A stretch of 64,000 bases of DNA from Wenjunlia vitaminophila DSM 41686 (GTDB lineage Bacteria; Actinomycetota; Actinomycetes; Streptomycetales; Streptomycetaceae). Shown here piece after piece: positions 19,320-28,917 of the stretch. The stretch covers positions 1-64,000 of the forward strand of contig NZ_KB904702.1 of NCBI RefSeq assembly GCF_000380165.1. The letters run 5' to 3'. Position numbers and translations under genes: made by a program. Every line of letters starts with the position of its first letter. Position 1 is the stretch's first letter. The notes under the pieces were generated by a model. The model was not told where the DNA came from. It was given only the letters and a program-made list of their open reading frames with translations, and searched no databases.

Positions 19320-20184
19320 GGTGCCGCCCGAGGTCAAGGGGGACGTTGTCGATGAGGCGGGTGTCGCCGACCCGGCCGGCGACGGCGAGCACCGCCGGGC
19401 CCCGGTGGTCGTCGCCGACCTCGGTGAAGTCGGCCGGGTCGACCAGCGCCAGGTAGTCCACGGCGAGCTCGGTCGGCTCCTCGAGCACCGCGCGGGCGGC
19501 CCGGCGGACCGCTTCCGGGCCGTGGTGGGCCACCGCCCGCCCGGCGAACAGCGCCCGGGACAGCGTCAGCGCCGTCCCGCGCTGGGCCGGGGTGAGGTAG
19601 CGGTTGCGGCTGGACAGCGCGAGCCCGTCGGGTTCCCGCACGGTGGGGACGGCGGCGATCTCCACCGGGAAGTTCAGGTCGGCCACCATCCGGCGGATCA
19701 GGGCGAGCTGCTGGGCGTCCTTCTGCCCGTAGAGGGCCACGTCGGGACGGGTGAGGTGGAGCAGCTTGGCCACCACGGTGAGCATCCCGTCGAAGTGGCC
19801 GGGGCGGGCCGCGCCCTCCAGGCGCTCCCCCATCGGCCCGGCGCTGATCCGGACCTGGGGCTGGCCGCCGGGGTAGACCTCGGCGACGTCTGGGGCGAAG
19901 ACGATGTCGGCGCCCGCCGCCCCGGCGACCTCCAGGTCGGCGTCCAGGGTGCGCGGGTAGCGGTCCAGGTCCTCGCCCGGTCCGAACTGCAACGGGTTGA
20001 CGAAGACGGTCACCACCACCGATCCCCCGCCGGCCGGCCCCCGCACCCGTTCGGCGGCGGCACGGACCAGTTCGGCGTGCCCGTCGTGCAGCGCGCCCAT
20101 GGTCATCGCCACGGCGACGGGGCCGGGGCGCAGGGACCTGGCGGCGCGCAGTTCCTCGGCGGTGTGCACCAGGGTCGGGTTCAT
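19312..20184 (-). CDS. panC: Pantothenate synthetase (pantoate-beta-alanine ligase)
   Basis: The 290-residue enzyme joins pantoate and beta-alanine with ATP to give pantothenate. [16 protein letters not shown] contains the HIGH-type nucleotide-binding motif (HDGH), [19 protein letters not shown] and [15 protein letters not shown] are conserved substrate and ATP segments, and [13 protein letters not shown] is the KMSKS-like loop. The ATG overlaps the upstream DUF2520 stop as ATGA, and the 3' end overlaps nadB by 8 nt, so the gene sits in the middle of a coupled operon. Length is normal. Together with coaX it supplies the CoA pathway. Confidence 0.96.
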   Translation of the reverse strand: MNPTLVHTAEELRAARSLRPGPVAVAMTMGALHDGHAELVRAAAERVRGPAGGGSVVVTVFVNPLQFGPGEDLDRYPRTLDADLEVAGAAGADIVFAPDVAEVYPGGQPQVRISAGPMGERLEGAARPGHFDGMLTVVAKLLHLTRPDVALYGQKDAQQLALIRRMVADLNFPVEIAAVPTVREPDGLALSSRNRYLTPAQRGTALTLSRALFAGRAVAHHGPEAVRRAARAVLEEPTELAVDYLALVDPADFTEVGDDHRGPAVLAVAGRVGDTRLIDNVPLDLGRHHA

Positions 20185-21107
20185 CGCAGGCCTCCGTCCG
20201 CGAGCACCCCGAGCAGGTCCTCCGCCCGCTCGGCTGGGAGCAGTCCGTTGGCCAACGCCCGGTCGGCGGTGACCCGGGCCAACGCCAGGTAGGAGTCGCA
20301 CGCCTGGGAGGAGACCCGGCCCAGCTCGGCGAGGTGGGCGGCGACCGTGCCGGCGTCGCCCCGGGCCACCGGGCCGGTCAGCGCGGCGTCGCCCGAGCGC
20401 AACGCGTTGTCCAGCGCTGCCCCGAGCAGCGGCCCCAGCATCCGGTCGGGCGCCTGCACCCCGGCGCTCGCCAACAGCTCCAGGGACTGGGCGACCAGGG
20501 TGACCAGGTGGTTCGCACCGTGGGCCAGCGCCGCGTGGTAGAGCGGGCGGGCCTCCTCCTCGATCCACTCGGGTTCGCCGCCCATCTCCACGACCAGGGC
20601 CTCGGCGGCCAGCCGCAGCCGCTGCGGCGCGGTGACCCCGAACGAGCAGCCGGCGAGCCGCGCCACGTCCACCTCGGTGCCGGTGAAGGTCATCGCCGGG
20701 TGCAGGGCCAGCGGCAACGCGCCGGCCCGCCGGGCGGGGTCGAGCACGCCGACGCCGTACCGCCCGGAGGTGTGCACCAGGAGCTGCCCGGTGCGCACCG
20801 CGCCCGTGGCGGCGAGCCCGGCCACCAGGTCGGGTAGCGCGTCGTCCGGGACGGTGAGCAGGACCAGGTCGGACCTGGCCAGCACCTCGGCGGGCTCGAC
20901 CAGGGGAACCCCCGGCAGGAGGGCCTCGGCTCGGCCGCGGGAGGCGTCGGAGACCCCGGAGGCGGCCACGGGGCGGTGCCCGGCCAGCTTGAGGGCGGCA
21001 CCGAGGACCGGGCCCACCCGGCCCGTGCCCACCACGCCGACGGCGAGCCTGGCCGGTCGCCCTCCTGGTTCGGCGGGCTGCGCCGGCCGCCCTGTGGGTG
21101 CGTTCAC
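20181..21107 (-). CDS. Rossmann-fold DUF2520 protein, candidate ketopantoate reductase substitute
   Basis: The 308-residue protein has an N-terminal NAD(P)-binding fold ([19 protein letters not shown] near 22-40, [17 protein letters not shown]) and a C-terminal helical DUF2520 domain with [18 protein letters not shown] and [15 protein letters not shown]. Such proteins are placed directly before panC in many actinobacteria, including M. tuberculosis. The fold resembles ketopantoate reductases and 6-phosphogluconate-type dehydrogenases, so it may make pantoate for PanC; this is inference. Alternative: an oxidoreductase for an unknown 2-keto acid. It overlaps panC by 4 nt, which argues for a linked role. 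No start alternative is stronger than the given one. Confidence 0.75.
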   Translation of the reverse strand: MNAPTGRPAQPAEPGGRPARLAVGVVGTGRVGPVLGAALKLAGHRPVAASGVSDASRGRAEALLPGVPLVEPAEVLARSDLVLLTVPDDALPDLVAGLAATGAVRTGQLLVHTSGRYGVGVLDPARRAGALPLALHPAMTFTGTEVDVARLAGCSFGVTAPQRLRLAAEALVVEMGGEPEWIEEEARPLYHAALAHGANHLVTLVAQSLELLASAGVQAPDRMLGPLLGAALDNALRSGDAALTGPVARGDAGTVAAHLAELGRVSSQACDSYLALARVTADRALANGLLPAERAEDLLGVLADGGLR

Positions 21108-21231
21108 TGGCTGATGCCCTTCCGTTCCAGTCCGCCGCGGGTACCGGACGTCGTTCCGGCTCCATCGTACGGATGCCGGCGCCGCGGGACGGCACCGGGC
21201 GGCACCGGAGACGGAGCCGCCCGGCCCGGAC

Positions 21232-21909
21232 TCAGTCGGCCTGCGCCCGGACCAGGCCGGTCTCGTAGGCCAGCACCACCGCCTGTACCCGGTCCCGCAG
21301 GTTGAGCTTGGTGAGGATGCGCCCCACGTGGGTCTTCACGGTGGCCTCGGAGACCACCAGGCGCTGGGCGATCTCCCCGTTGGACAGGCCCTGGGCGACC
21401 AGCACCAGGACCTGGCGTTCCCGGTCGGTCAGCCGCCCCAGGTCCTCCCGAGCCGGCTGCGGGGAGCTCGGCAGCATGGGCGCGAACCGGTCCAGGAGCC
21501 GCCGCGTCGTGGTGGGGGCCACCACGGCGTCACCGGAGTGCACCGAGCGGATCGCCGCCAGCATCTCTCCTGGTCTGGCGTCCTTGAGCAGGAAGCCGCT
21601 GGCCCCGGCCTTGAGCGCGGAGAACGCGTACTCGTCGAGGTCGAAGGTGGTCAGGATCAGCACCCGGGGCGCCCCCTCCCGTTCCCCGGACTCACCACAG
21701 ATCCGCCGGGTCGCCTCGACCCCGTCCATCCGCGGCATCCGGACGTCCATCAGGACCACGTCCACGGCGGTGGACTCCAGCACCGTCAGCGCCTCGGCGC
21801 CGTTCTCCGCCTCGGCCACGACCTCCATGTCCGGCTGGGCCTGCAACACCATGCGGAAACCGGTGCGCAGCAGCGCTTGGTCGTCGACGAGCATCACTCG
21901 GATGGTCAC
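21232..21909 (-). CDS. NarL/LuxR-family response regulator
   Basis: The 225-residue regulator has a receiver domain (TIRVMLVDDQALLRTGF at the start; phospho-acceptor Asp in VVLMDVRMP near residue 54; Thr in LILTTFD; Lys in FLLKDARP) and a C-terminal LuxR HTH (LTDRERQVLVLVAQGLSNGEIA then SEATVKTHVGRILTKL). The start is GTG with AGGAG at 5-nt spacing; the longer upstream frame is low-complexity and unsupported. The upstream same-strand gene encodes its partner kinase, with a 194-nt gap between. This class often controls stress or antibiotic responses in Streptomyces; the stimulus here is unknown. Confidence 0.93.
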   Translation of the reverse strand: MTIRVMLVDDQALLRTGFRMVLQAQPDMEVVAEAENGAEALTVLESTAVDVVLMDVRMPRMDGVEATRRICGESGEREGAPRVLILTTFDLDEYAFSALKAGASGFLLKDARPGEMLAAIRSVHSGDAVVAPTTTRRLLDRFAPMLPSSPQPAREDLGRLTDRERQVLVLVAQGLSNGEIAQRLVVSEATVKTHVGRILTKLNLRDRVQAVVLAYETGLVRAQAD

Positions 21910-22029
21910 GGGACTCCTGTTCTGGCTTGTCTGTGGCGGCACCGGGCGTCGCGCCGGGGTCTTCGGGGTCTTCGGTGCGGAGCTTCGGGGCACGGGGCTG
22001 GCTGGGGGATCGGGCGGGGGAGATCGGGC

Positions 22030-22067
22030 GGGGCTGGTCGTGGGGGCTGGTCGTGGGGGCTGGTCGT
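22030..22067. repeat. Three copies of a 13-bp unit GGGGGCTGGTCGT
   Basis: The first copy (22030-22041) lacks one G; the next two are exact at 22042-22054 and 22055-22067. They lie in the 194-nt gap between the kinase and regulator genes, beside a shorter GATCGGGCGGGG repeat. Copy number is likely variable between strains. Confidence 0.7.
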
Positions 22068-22103
22068 GGGGGCGGGGGGCGGCGGTCGGGGCCGACCGGA
22101 CGT

Positions 22104-23333
22104 TCAGCGCGAGGCCTTCAGGGGGAGCACCGCGCTGATCCGGAACCCACCGCCGGGCCGCGGGCCGGCGTCGAAGGTGCCGCCGACCATCCCGATGCGT
22201 TCACGCATTCCGATCAGCCCGTGCCCCAGGCCGTCGGCACCGCCCGAGGCGTACAGGGCCTTGTCGGCTCCCCGGCCGTCGTCCTCGATGAGCATGTCGA
22301 GGTCGGAGTCGCCGTAGGTGAGCCGGACCGTGGCGCTGGCCTGCGGTCCACCGTGTTTGCGGGTGTTGGTCAGGGCCTCCTGGACGATCCGGTAGGCGGT
22401 GAGCTCGACGCCCTTGGGCAGCGGCCGTGGGGCGCCGCCGACCTCGAGCCGGACCTCGAGCCCGGCACCGCGGCACTGCTCGACCAGGTCCGAGAGCTGC
22501 TCGACACCGGGTTGGGGAACGTACTCGCCGCCCTCGCTGTCCCCGGTGCGCAGGACCCCGAGCAGCCGCCGCATCTCGGTCAGCGCCTGGCGGCCGGTGG
22601 TGGAGATGGTCTCCAGGGCCTGCCGGGCCTGTCCGGGTGAGGAGTCCATCACATAGGCGGCACCGTCCGCCTGAACGATCATGACGGAGACGTTGTGCGC
22701 CACCACGTCGTGGAGTTCGCGTGCTATTCGGGCCCGCTCGGCGGCCACCGCGATCTTGGCCTGCGCCTCCCGTTCCCGTTCCAGCCGGGCCGCGCGCTCC
22801 TCGAGCTGCGCGTAGTAGGCACGCCGGGTGCGCAGGGAGTCTCCCAGGACCCAGGCGAGCACGAACGGTATGGTCATCACCAGTGCGCCGAAGACCAACT
22901 GGCCGGCGCCGACCTCGCTGCCGTCGTGACCGTTCTCCTGCGGCCAGCGCGCGGTGCTGACCGGGGAGGCCACGAGCCCGCCGATCAGGGCCAGCCGGGA
23001 GGCCCAGCGGACCTCCCCGTAGGCGACCGTGTAGATGATGACCAGGAAGGCGAAGTTCCCGGGCCCGGTCTCCACGTTGAGCGCCAACTGGGCCAGCCCC
23101 ACCCCGCAGGCCAGCAGCAGCATCCGCTCCGGGTACCGCCGGCGCAACGCCACGACGAGGGCCAGCAGCAGGGCGACCGGGAAGAACGTCTCCGGGGCGA
23201 AGTCCGCGATGTCCCGGTTACCCGTCACCTTCGCGGCGACGAAGTACATCGTCTGAATGCCGAACAGGAGGACGGCCCAGAAGACGTCCACCCCGGTCGG
23301 ATGCTCGCGCAGAAAGGTGTAGAGACGTTGCAC
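22104..23333 (-). CDS. Two-component sensor histidine kinase (HisKA_3 type)
   Basis: The 409-residue kinase has five or six predicted membrane helices in residues 15-165 (for example FWAVLLFGIQTMYFVAA and LVFGALVMTIPFVLAWVLG). A coiled linker follows (YYAQLEERAARLERERE), then the HisKA_3 dimerisation helix with the phospho-acceptor His in ARIARELHDVVAHNVSVM near 215. The HATPase domain follows, with AYRIVQEALTNTRKHGG and GHGLIGMRERIGMVGG. Its partner response regulator is the next gene. The start is GTG with little ribosome site, so initiation is a little uncertain. With few extracellular residues it may sense the membrane itself, as in LiaS/VraS-like kinases; that is inference. Confidence 0.93.
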   Translation of the reverse strand: MQRLYTFLREHPTGVDVFWAVLLFGIQTMYFVAAKVTGNRDIADFAPETFFPVALLLALVVALRRRYPERMLLLACGVGLAQLALNVETGPGNFAFLVIIYTVAYGEVRWASRLALIGGLVASPVSTARWPQENGHDGSEVGAGQLVFGALVMTIPFVLAWVLGDSLRTRRAYYAQLEERAARLEREREAQAKIAVAAERARIARELHDVVAHNVSVMIVQADGAAYVMDSSPGQARQALETISTTGRQALTEMRRLLGVLRTGDSEGGEYVPQPGVEQLSDLVEQCRGAGLEVRLEVGGAPRPLPKGVELTAYRIVQEALTNTRKHGGPQASATVRLTYGDSDLDMLIEDDGRGADKALYASGGADGLGHGLIGMRERIGMVGGTFDAGPRPGGGFRISAVLPLKASR

Positions 23334-23418
23334 GTAACCCAGCGTATGCAGGCGCGTGGCGGTACGGGGTCACCCCCGAGGTCGATCCCGCCTACTCCCA
23401 AGGGTGGAGACGGCGCAC

Positions 23419-24450
23419 GTGGGTGACGTCACAGGACCTGGCCCTGTCCGGAAGGCGTCGGCCGGGAACCGCTGGGTGGGGTGGCGGGAGGCCACCGAAC
23501 GGGCACTGTACGGCCCCGACGGCTTCTACACGGCGGGGACGGGCGGGCCGGCCGGGCACTTCCGCACCTCGGTGCACGCCTCGGCGCTGTTCGCCGGGGC
23601 CGTCGCGGAGCTGGCGCGGCGGGTGGACGACGCGCTGGGGCGGCCCCCGGAGCTGACCGTGGTGGACCTGGGGGCCGGGCGGGGGGAGCTGGCCCTGCGG
23701 TTGCTGACGGAGCTGTCCGGGCTCGGCCCGCGGCTGCGGGTGGTCGCGGTGGAACGGGCCCCCCGGCCGCGGGGCCTGGACCCCAGGGTGGAGTGGACCG
23801 GCACCCCGCCGTCGGGCGTCACCGGTCTGCTCTTCGCCAACGAGTGGCTGGACAACGTGCCGGTGGAGGTCGCCGAGGTGGACCGGGACGGCACCGTCCG
23901 CCTGGTCCTGGTGGACCAGCGGGGCCGGGAACGGCTCGGCGGGCCGCTGCCCCGGGCGGAGCTCGACTGGCTGGCGCGCTGGTGGCCGCTGCGGGAGCCG
24001 CGTGCCAGGGCGGAGGTGGGCGGTCCGCGGGACGAGGCGTGGGCCGCGGCCGTGGCCACGCTGCGAGGGGGCCTCGCGGTCGCGGTGGACTACGCGCACC
24101 GGCGGGAGGCCAGGCCGCCGTGGGGCACCCTGACCGGCTTCCGGGAGGGCCGCCAGGTGCCGCCGGTGCCCGACGGCGGGTGCGACCTCACCGCGCACGT
24201 CGCGCTGGACGCCTGCGCGGCGGCGGTCCCCGGGGGCGAGTGGGTGCTGACCACCCAGCGGGCCGCCCTGCGGGCGCTGGGCGTGGACGGCTCCCGCCCC
24301 CCGCTGGCGCTGGCCTCCACCGACCCGGTCGGCTACGTGCGGGCGCTGGCCGCCGCGGGCGAGGCCGCGGAGCTGACCGAGCCGGACGGCCTCGGCGGGT
24401 TCGGCTGGCTGCTGCACGGGGTGGGGGTCCCGGTGCCGTTGTCCGGCTGA
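23419..24450 (+). CDS. MidA/NDUFAF7-like SAM-dependent methyltransferase (DUF185)
   Basis: The roughly 343-residue protein has [19 protein letters not shown] near the start, the SAM-binding motif [16 protein letters not shown], and [17 protein letters not shown], which matches the family's aNExxDalPV motif. [13 protein letters not shown] lies further on. It resembles the MidA/NDUFAF7 group (Methyltransf_28) but is shorter than MidA. NDUFAF7 dimethylates an arginine of NDUFS2, the complex I subunit equivalent to NuoD. A NuoD-like gene lies 2 kb downstream, which makes that subunit an attractive substrate. Start choice is uncertain: the GTG used here has GGGTGGAG about 9 nt upstream, and in-frame GTGs at 23356 and 23404 are alternatives. 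Confidence 0.72.
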   Translation: MGDVTGPGPVRKASAGNRWVGWREATERALYGPDGFYTAGTGGPAGHFRTSVHASALFAGAVAELARRVDDALGRPPELTVVDLGAGRGELALRLLTELSGLGPRLRVVAVERAPRPRGLDPRVEWTGTPPSGVTGLLFANEWLDNVPVEVAEVDRDGTVRLVLVDQRGRERLGGPLPRAELDWLARWWPLREPRARAEVGGPRDEAWAAAVATLRGGLAVAVDYAHRREARPPWGTLTGFREGRQVPPVPDGGCDLTAHVALDACAAAVPGGEWVLTTQRAALRALGVDGSRPPLALASTDPVGYVRALAAAGEAAELTEPDGLGGFGWLLHGVGVPVPLSG

Positions 24451-24462
24451 CCGCCCGCGGTC

Positions 24463-24486
24463 CCGGCGGGGCCGACGGCCCGCCGG
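24463..24486. terminator. Bidirectional terminator hairpin
   Basis: CCGGCGGG pairs with CCCGCCGG, with an inner CC-GAC-GG stem, between the convergent methyltransferase and PH-domain genes. Confidence 0.6.
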
Positions 24487-24519
24487 CCGCACCGGACCGC
24501 CCGGACGCGGCCGTTCCCC

Positions 24520-25884
24520 TCACCGGTCGGTCATCCACCTCTCGGGGGGCGCCGACCTGCGGCCCGTGCGGGACCGCGCGGCCTGCTCGGCGACGATCAC
24601 GTCGGCCTCCTCGGCGTCCCGGTGCCAGGCGGTCAACGGGTCCCCGGCCGCGATGTCCACGTGCACGCTGGCCAACCCGAGCCGGCGCTGCCACGGGCCC
24701 TGGGTGCGCCGCACGCTCTGCACCTTGGCGTGCGGCACCACCCGCACCGTGCGCACCAGCAGCCCGTACCGGGTCACGAACACCTCCGCGTCGGCCCCGT
24801 AGGAAGCGAACCGGCGCCACAGCGGCGCCCGCCAGCGGGCCCGGCCGGGCACCGGCAGCACCGGGACCGCGGTGAGGTCCACCCCGGGCAGGATGCGTCC
24901 GGCGATGCCCAGTGCCACCCCCCAGGGGGCGACCGGCAGCAGCACGTCGTTCCCCCCACCGGCCACGGCCAGCCGTACCCGCACCCAGCCCGCGCGGCGC
25001 CAGGGCAGCGGCTGCTGGAAGGTGAGCGCCTGCACCCGGCCGGGCGGCACCGTCTCGTGCGCCCGGTCGAGCAACCCGTGGTCCAGGCGGAGTCCGTCGG
25101 GGGACTCCGCCACCGTCCAACCGAACTCCCCGGCGAAGCGGCGGAGCGTGCTGTGGACCGTGCCCGCGAGCGCCGGCAGCGCCAGGACCAGCCAGAACCA
25201 GTCCCCGGTGAGCAGCGGCAGGCCCACGGCGACCAGCAGCGACCCCAGCACCGACCCCCAGGTGGCCGGCCGGAGCAGCAGGGAGGCCGCCAGCGCCCCC
25301 GGCGGGACCCGCACCAGCTCGCGCTGCGGGGCCTCCCCGCTGTCCGGGGCCACCCCCGCGGCCCTGGCCAGCAGCTCGGCACGGAGTGCCCGGGCGTCGC
25401 GTTCGGTGAGGTAGGCCAGTTTGTCCTTGCCACCGGCCAGGTCGAGGGTGAGCGAGGCGACGCCGAGCAGCCTGGCCGCCAGGGGGCGGTTGACGTCCAC
25501 CGCCTGGAGCCGGTCGATCCGCAGGTGCTTGGTGCGGCGGAAGAGCACCCCGGTGTCCACCCGCAGTTCCACCTCGTCGATCCGGTAGCGGGTGAACCAC
25601 CAGGAGACGAAGCCGTAGCCGAACGCCACGACCAGCAGCCCCGCCACCGCGGGGACCGTCCGCCACCCGGTGAGGTGCCCGCTCCACTCCCCGGCCTGCC
25701 GCGGGTCCCGCAGCACCACGGCGGCGACGGCCGCGAGGACCGCCCAGGTGCGCCGCCAGGGGGTGATCGGGTGCAGTCGCCGGAAGTCCCGGCCCGCCGG
25801 CTCGGCCCCGGCCGGCCCACTGACGACGGGGCGCGCCGACCACGGCCCGTTGCCCGGCGCCGTCCGGCCCGCCGGCTCCCTCAC
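24520..25884 (-). CDS. Membrane protein with multiple bacterial PH (DUF304/bPH2) domains
   Basis: The 454-residue protein has membrane helices near residues 40-85 ([32 protein letters not shown]) and near 205-245 ([29 protein letters not shown]). Between and after them are bPH2-type domains: [20 protein letters not shown] with [12 protein letters not shown], then [20 protein letters not shown], then [20 protein letters not shown] with [20 protein letters not shown]. The repeated pattern 'gll..r...vp..rvQ.v' is diagnostic. The GTG start overlaps the stop of a smaller PH-domain gene as GTGA, so both are co-translated. Such pairs are widespread (YdbS/YdbT-like in Bacillus) and tied to membrane stress in some cases; function here is unknown. 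Confidence 0.85.
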   Translation of the reverse strand: MREPAGRTAPGNGPWSARPVVSGPAGAEPAGRDFRRLHPITPWRRTWAVLAAVAAVVLRDPRQAGEWSGHLTGWRTVPAVAGLLVVAFGYGFVSWWFTRYRIDEVELRVDTGVLFRRTKHLRIDRLQAVDVNRPLAARLLGVASLTLDLAGGKDKLAYLTERDARALRAELLARAAGVAPDSGEAPQRELVRVPPGALAASLLLRPATWGSVLGSLLVAVGLPLLTGDWFWLVLALPALAGTVHSTLRRFAGEFGWTVAESPDGLRLDHGLLDRAHETVPPGRVQALTFQQPLPWRRAGWVRVRLAVAGGGNDVLLPVAPWGVALGIAGRILPGVDLTAVPVLPVPGRARWRAPLWRRFASYGADAEVFVTRYGLLVRTVRVVPHAKVQSVRRTQGPWQRRLGLASVHVDIAAGDPLTAWHRDAEEADVIVAEQAARSRTGRRSAPPERWMTDR

Positions 25885-26366
25885 AGGCCCGCGGAGCGGG
25901 CCTCGCCCAGCTCGGTCAGGCGGTCCCGCAGCCGGGCCGCCTCCGGCGGGAGCAGCCCGGGGATCGCCGCGTCGGTCGTGGCGGCGGCCGTGTGCAGTTC
26001 CAGGGTGGCGATCCCCCAGTGCCGTTGGAGCGGCCCGGCCACCACCTCGACCAGTTGCATGCGGCCGTACGGCACCACGGTGAGCCGTCGCCAGAGCACG
26101 CCCCGGCGCACCAGCAGGTCGTCCTCCCGTTCGGCGTACCCCCAGGAACGCCAGTTCCTTCCCAGGGCCCGCCAGGCCCAGGCGGCCAGCGCCGCGGGAA
26201 CGAGCGCGACCGCCGCCAGGGCCGGGGACACCAGCAGTCCGACCGGCACCGCCACCGCCGCGGTCACCGGCGCCGCGACCGCCACCAGCACCACCCGGCG
26301 CATGCGCAGCAGTGCCCGGGACGGCATCGTCCAGCCGGTGGCCGGCGGGGCGAAGGCGGGGTCCAT
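25881..26366 (-). CDS. Small membrane protein with one PH (DUF304/bPH2) domain
   Basis: The 161-residue protein has two membrane helices (about 22-55: [33 protein letters not shown]) and one bPH2 domain with [20 protein letters not shown] and [20 protein letters not shown]. It matches YdbS-like proteins. It is the first gene of a two-gene unit, and its stop overlaps the GTG start of the larger PH-domain protein. The 45-nt space to the divergent NuoD gene must hold both promoters. The two proteins probably form a membrane complex, as inferred from pairing elsewhere. Confidence 0.85.
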   Translation of the reverse strand: MDPAFAPPATGWTMPSRALLRMRRVVLVAVAAPVTAAVAVPVGLLVSPALAAVALVPAALAAWAWRALGRNWRSWGYAEREDDLLVRRGVLWRRLTVVPYGRMQLVEVVAGPLQRHWGIATLELHTAAATTDAAIPGLLPPEAARLRDRLTELGEARSAGL

Positions 26367-26411
26367 GCGCCAACCCTACGACCGGGTGGTGGCGGTGGCA
26401 GACTGAGCAAC

Positions 26412-27578
26412 ATGACGGAGACGACGGTCGGCATCGGCGGCGCGGCGGGTTCCTTCGGCGCGGGTACCGGTCAGGGCACCGACATGGTGCTGAACATCGG
26501 TCCGCAGCACCCCTCCACCCACGGCGTGCTCCGGCTGCGGCTGGTTCTGGACGGGGAGCGGATCGCCGCGGCCGAACCGATCGTCGGGTACATGCACCGC
26601 GGCGCGGAGAAGCTGTTCGAGGCGCGGGACTACCGGCAGATCATCATGCTGGCCAACCGGCATGACTGGCTGTCGGCGTTCTCCAACGAGCTGGGCGTGG
26701 TCCTGGCCGTGGAGCGGATGCTGGGCATGGAGGTGCCCGCGCGCGCGGTGTGGCTCCGCACCCTGCTCGCGGAGCTGAACCGGGTCCTGAACCACCTGAT
26801 GTTCCTGGGTTCCTATCCGCTCGAGCTGGGCGGGATCACCCCGATCTTCTACGCGTTCACCGAGCGCGAGGAGCTCCAGCGGGTGATGGAGGAGGTCTCC
26901 GGCGGCCGGATGCACTACATGTTCAACCGGGTCGGCGGGCTCAAGGACGAGTTGCCGGCCGGCTGGACCGGGCGGGCCCGCACCACCGTGGCCCGGGTGC
27001 GGTCCCAGATGGGCCGGCTGGACGACCTGGTGCTGGGCAACGAGATCTTCCGGGGCCGCACCCGGGGCGTGGGCCGGCTCGACGCGGGCACGGTGCACGC
27101 CTACGGCGTCAGCGGGCCGGTCGCCCGCGCCTCCGGCGTCGACTTCGACCTGCGCCGCGACGAGCCGTACCTGGCGTACGGGGAGTTGGCCGACGTCCTG
27201 CGGGTGGTCACCCGGACGGAGGGCGACTGCCTGGCCCGTTTCGAGTGCCTGCTCGACCAGGTGCACAACAGCCTGGACCTGGCCGACGCCTGTCTGGAAA
27301 GACTCGCCGAGCTGCCCCCGGGCCCGGTGAACCAGCGGCTGCCCAAGGTGCTCAAGGCGCCCGAGGGCCACACCTACGCCTGGACGGAGAACCCGCTGGG
27401 CCTCAACGGCTACTACCTGGTCTCCCGGGGCGAGAAGACCCCGTGGCGGTTGAAGCTGCGCTCCGCCTCGTACAACAACGTGCAGGCGCTGGTGGAACTG
27501 CTGCCCGGGACCCTGGTCTCCGACATGGTGGCGATCCTGGGATCGCTGTTCTTCGTCGTGGGGGACGTGGACAAGTGA
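26412..27578 (+). CDS. nuoD: Orphan NuoD-like subunit (NADH-quinone oxidoreductase 49-kDa type)
   Basis: The 388-residue protein is a clear NuoD homologue: [73 protein letters not shown], and near the C-terminus [19 protein letters not shown] with a final [16 protein letters not shown]. These cover the quinone-cavity and conserved C-terminal segments. No other nuo gene is near, so it is a second, stand-alone copy of the kind called NuoD2 in Streptomyces. It could serve an alternative complex I, a hydrogenase-like module or a regulatory role. It has no Shine-Dalgarno sequence close to the ATG, so translation may be leaderless. A MidA-like methyltransferase lies 2 kb upstream. Confidence 0.88.
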   Translation: MTETTVGIGGAAGSFGAGTGQGTDMVLNIGPQHPSTHGVLRLRLVLDGERIAAAEPIVGYMHRGAEKLFEARDYRQIIMLANRHDWLSAFSNELGVVLAVERMLGMEVPARAVWLRTLLAELNRVLNHLMFLGSYPLELGGITPIFYAFTEREELQRVMEEVSGGRMHYMFNRVGGLKDELPAGWTGRARTTVARVRSQMGRLDDLVLGNEIFRGRTRGVGRLDAGTVHAYGVSGPVARASGVDFDLRRDEPYLAYGELADVLRVVTRTEGDCLARFECLLDQVHNSLDLADACLERLAELPPGPVNQRLPKVLKAPEGHTYAWTENPLGLNGYYLVSRGEKTPWRLKLRSASYNNVQALVELLPGTLVSDMVAILGSLFFVVGDVDK

Positions 27579-27584
27579 CGTCGG

Positions 27585-27624
27585 CCCGTCCGGTGCCCCC
27601 CGGCCGCGGAGGGCACCGGACGGG
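27585..27624. terminator. Bidirectional terminator between nuoD and the coiled-coil gene
   Basis: CCCGTCCGGTGCCC and GGGCACCGGACGGG form a perfect 14-bp stem with a 12-nt loop between convergent stop codons. Confidence 0.8.
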
Positions 27625-27626
27625 GC

Positions 27627-28733
27627 CTACAGGGCGCGGAGTTCGCGGACGTCGATGGTCTCGGTCTCGTCGTGCTCGGTGAGGTCGATGACCGCCGGGT
27701 CCTCGTGGGTGAGTTCGTCGCCGATGACGTCTGCGAGGTCCTCGGAGCCCGCGGGCCCCTGTGGGCTGGCGGCGCGGGCGGCCAGCGGCCGTCCCAGGCC
27801 GAAGTAGTCGAAGCCCGGCTCGGGCACCGTCCTGGGCCTCGGGGCCGCCTGGGGCACCACGGCGACCGCGGCGGCCGGGCGGACCGGGGCCGGCAGGTGG
27901 TGTGCGGGGGCTGACGTCGGCTCGGACGGCCGGTCGGCGACCGGCCGCACCTCCGTGGCGTCGGCGCCCCCGCCGGGCTGGTGCCCGCTGGCCCGCTCCG
28001 CCGCGGGCTGGTCGTGCCGGTGCCGGGCCGGTTCCAGGGGCTCGGGCCTCTCGGTCCGGGCCAGCTCGGCCCGGGCCGCGGCGACCTGGGGGACCGCGCC
28101 GGGGGCGGGCAGCGCCGGGGCCCGGCGCGGCTGCGTCCCCGCCGGACGGACCGCCAGCGGCCCCGCGGGGGTGGACCCCAGGGCCCGCGGCTGGGGGTGG
28201 CGTGGCCCGCGCGCCAGGGCGTCCAGCGCCGCGTTGGCCCGCAGGAACGCCACGGGGGTGAGCTTGGGGGCCACCGCGGTGCCCGGGGTCTGCGCCAACC
28301 GGGCGCTCTCCAGGGCGGCGGCGCGCTCCAACTCGGCCTTGGCGTAGCGGCGGAGCAGGTCGGCGTGTTCTCCGCGGAGCCGGGTCAGCTCGGACCGTTT
28401 GGCGTTGAGCTTGCGGCTCAACGCGGCGCGGACCTGCCCCAGTTCCTCGGCCTGGGACTCAAGATCACTGATGCGCTCCTCCATGCGCCGTTCCTCGCGC
28501 AGCCGCTCGGCGTGCACCCGGGCGAACTCGCGCTCGGCAGCGCGGTCCCGCCGGTGGAGCAGGACCGCGCCGCCGCCCGCGGCGGCTGCGGCCACCGCGA
28601 CGATCACGCGGAGCACCAGCGGGTCATCGCTCAGCCAGGCGCCGCCGGCGCAGGCTATGGCTAGCGCTGCGGCCGACAGTAGGGGAAGGAACCTGCGCAA
28701 CGGCGATGAGTGGCGGTGTCGTCCACGTGGCAT
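27627..28733 (-). CDS. Membrane-anchored coiled-coil protein with disordered Pro/Ala-rich tail
   Basis: The 368-residue protein starts MPRGRHRHSSPLRRFLPLLS. Residues 15-30 and 40-58 are two hydrophobic helices (LLSAAALAIACAGGAWL, LRVIVAVAAAAAGGGAVLL). Residues 62-145 form a long heptad coiled coil (EREFARVHAERLREERRMEE ... LESQAEELGQVRAALSRKL). The C-terminal 200 residues are Pro/Ala/Arg-rich and end in the acidic EDPAVIDLTEHDETETIDV. A protein with this layout is conserved in Streptomyces near nuoD2 and ftsH. The coiled coil suggests self-assembly or a link to cell division or polar growth; nothing in the sequence proves it. Function is not recognised. Confidence 0.7.
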   Translation of the reverse strand: MPRGRHRHSSPLRRFLPLLSAAALAIACAGGAWLSDDPLVLRVIVAVAAAAAGGGAVLLHRRDRAAEREFARVHAERLREERRMEERISDLESQAEELGQVRAALSRKLNAKRSELTRLRGEHADLLRRYAKAELERAAALESARLAQTPGTAVAPKLTPVAFLRANAALDALARGPRHPQPRALGSTPAGPLAVRPAGTQPRRAPALPAPGAVPQVAAARAELARTERPEPLEPARHRHDQPAAERASGHQPGGGADATEVRPVADRPSEPTSAPAHHLPAPVRPAAAVAVVPQAAPRPRTVPEPGFDYFGLGRPLAARAASPQGPAGSEDLADVIGDELTHEDPAVIDLTEHDETETIDVRELRAL

Positions 28734-28873
28734 GGGCTGAAACTTAGCGCGCGCGCGGTGCTTTTGGGGGACGCCGGGCCGATTTGCCAGGACCTAATAC
28801 GACCGGTGTCCGCGCCGGTACTGGACGTGCCCGTAACCAGCCATTCAGGTCCGGACCAAGCGCCCGGACCGGA

Positions 28874-28903
28874 CGGGCGGGCACCGTTGCCGACGCCCGC
28901 CCG
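28874..28903 (-). terminator. Hairpin after the osmoprotectant-binding lipoprotein gene
   Basis: CGGGCGGGC pairs with GCCCGCCCG over a 12-nt loop, 15 nt past the stop codon of the binding protein gene. Confidence 0.55.
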
Positions 28904-28917
28904 GACCGTGCCAGGGC

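Noticed and set aside
22030-22067. Short tandem repeats as a CRISPR-like array
   Set aside because: Units are contiguous with no spacers, and there are no cas genes. The same holds for the repeats at 12413 and 48312.
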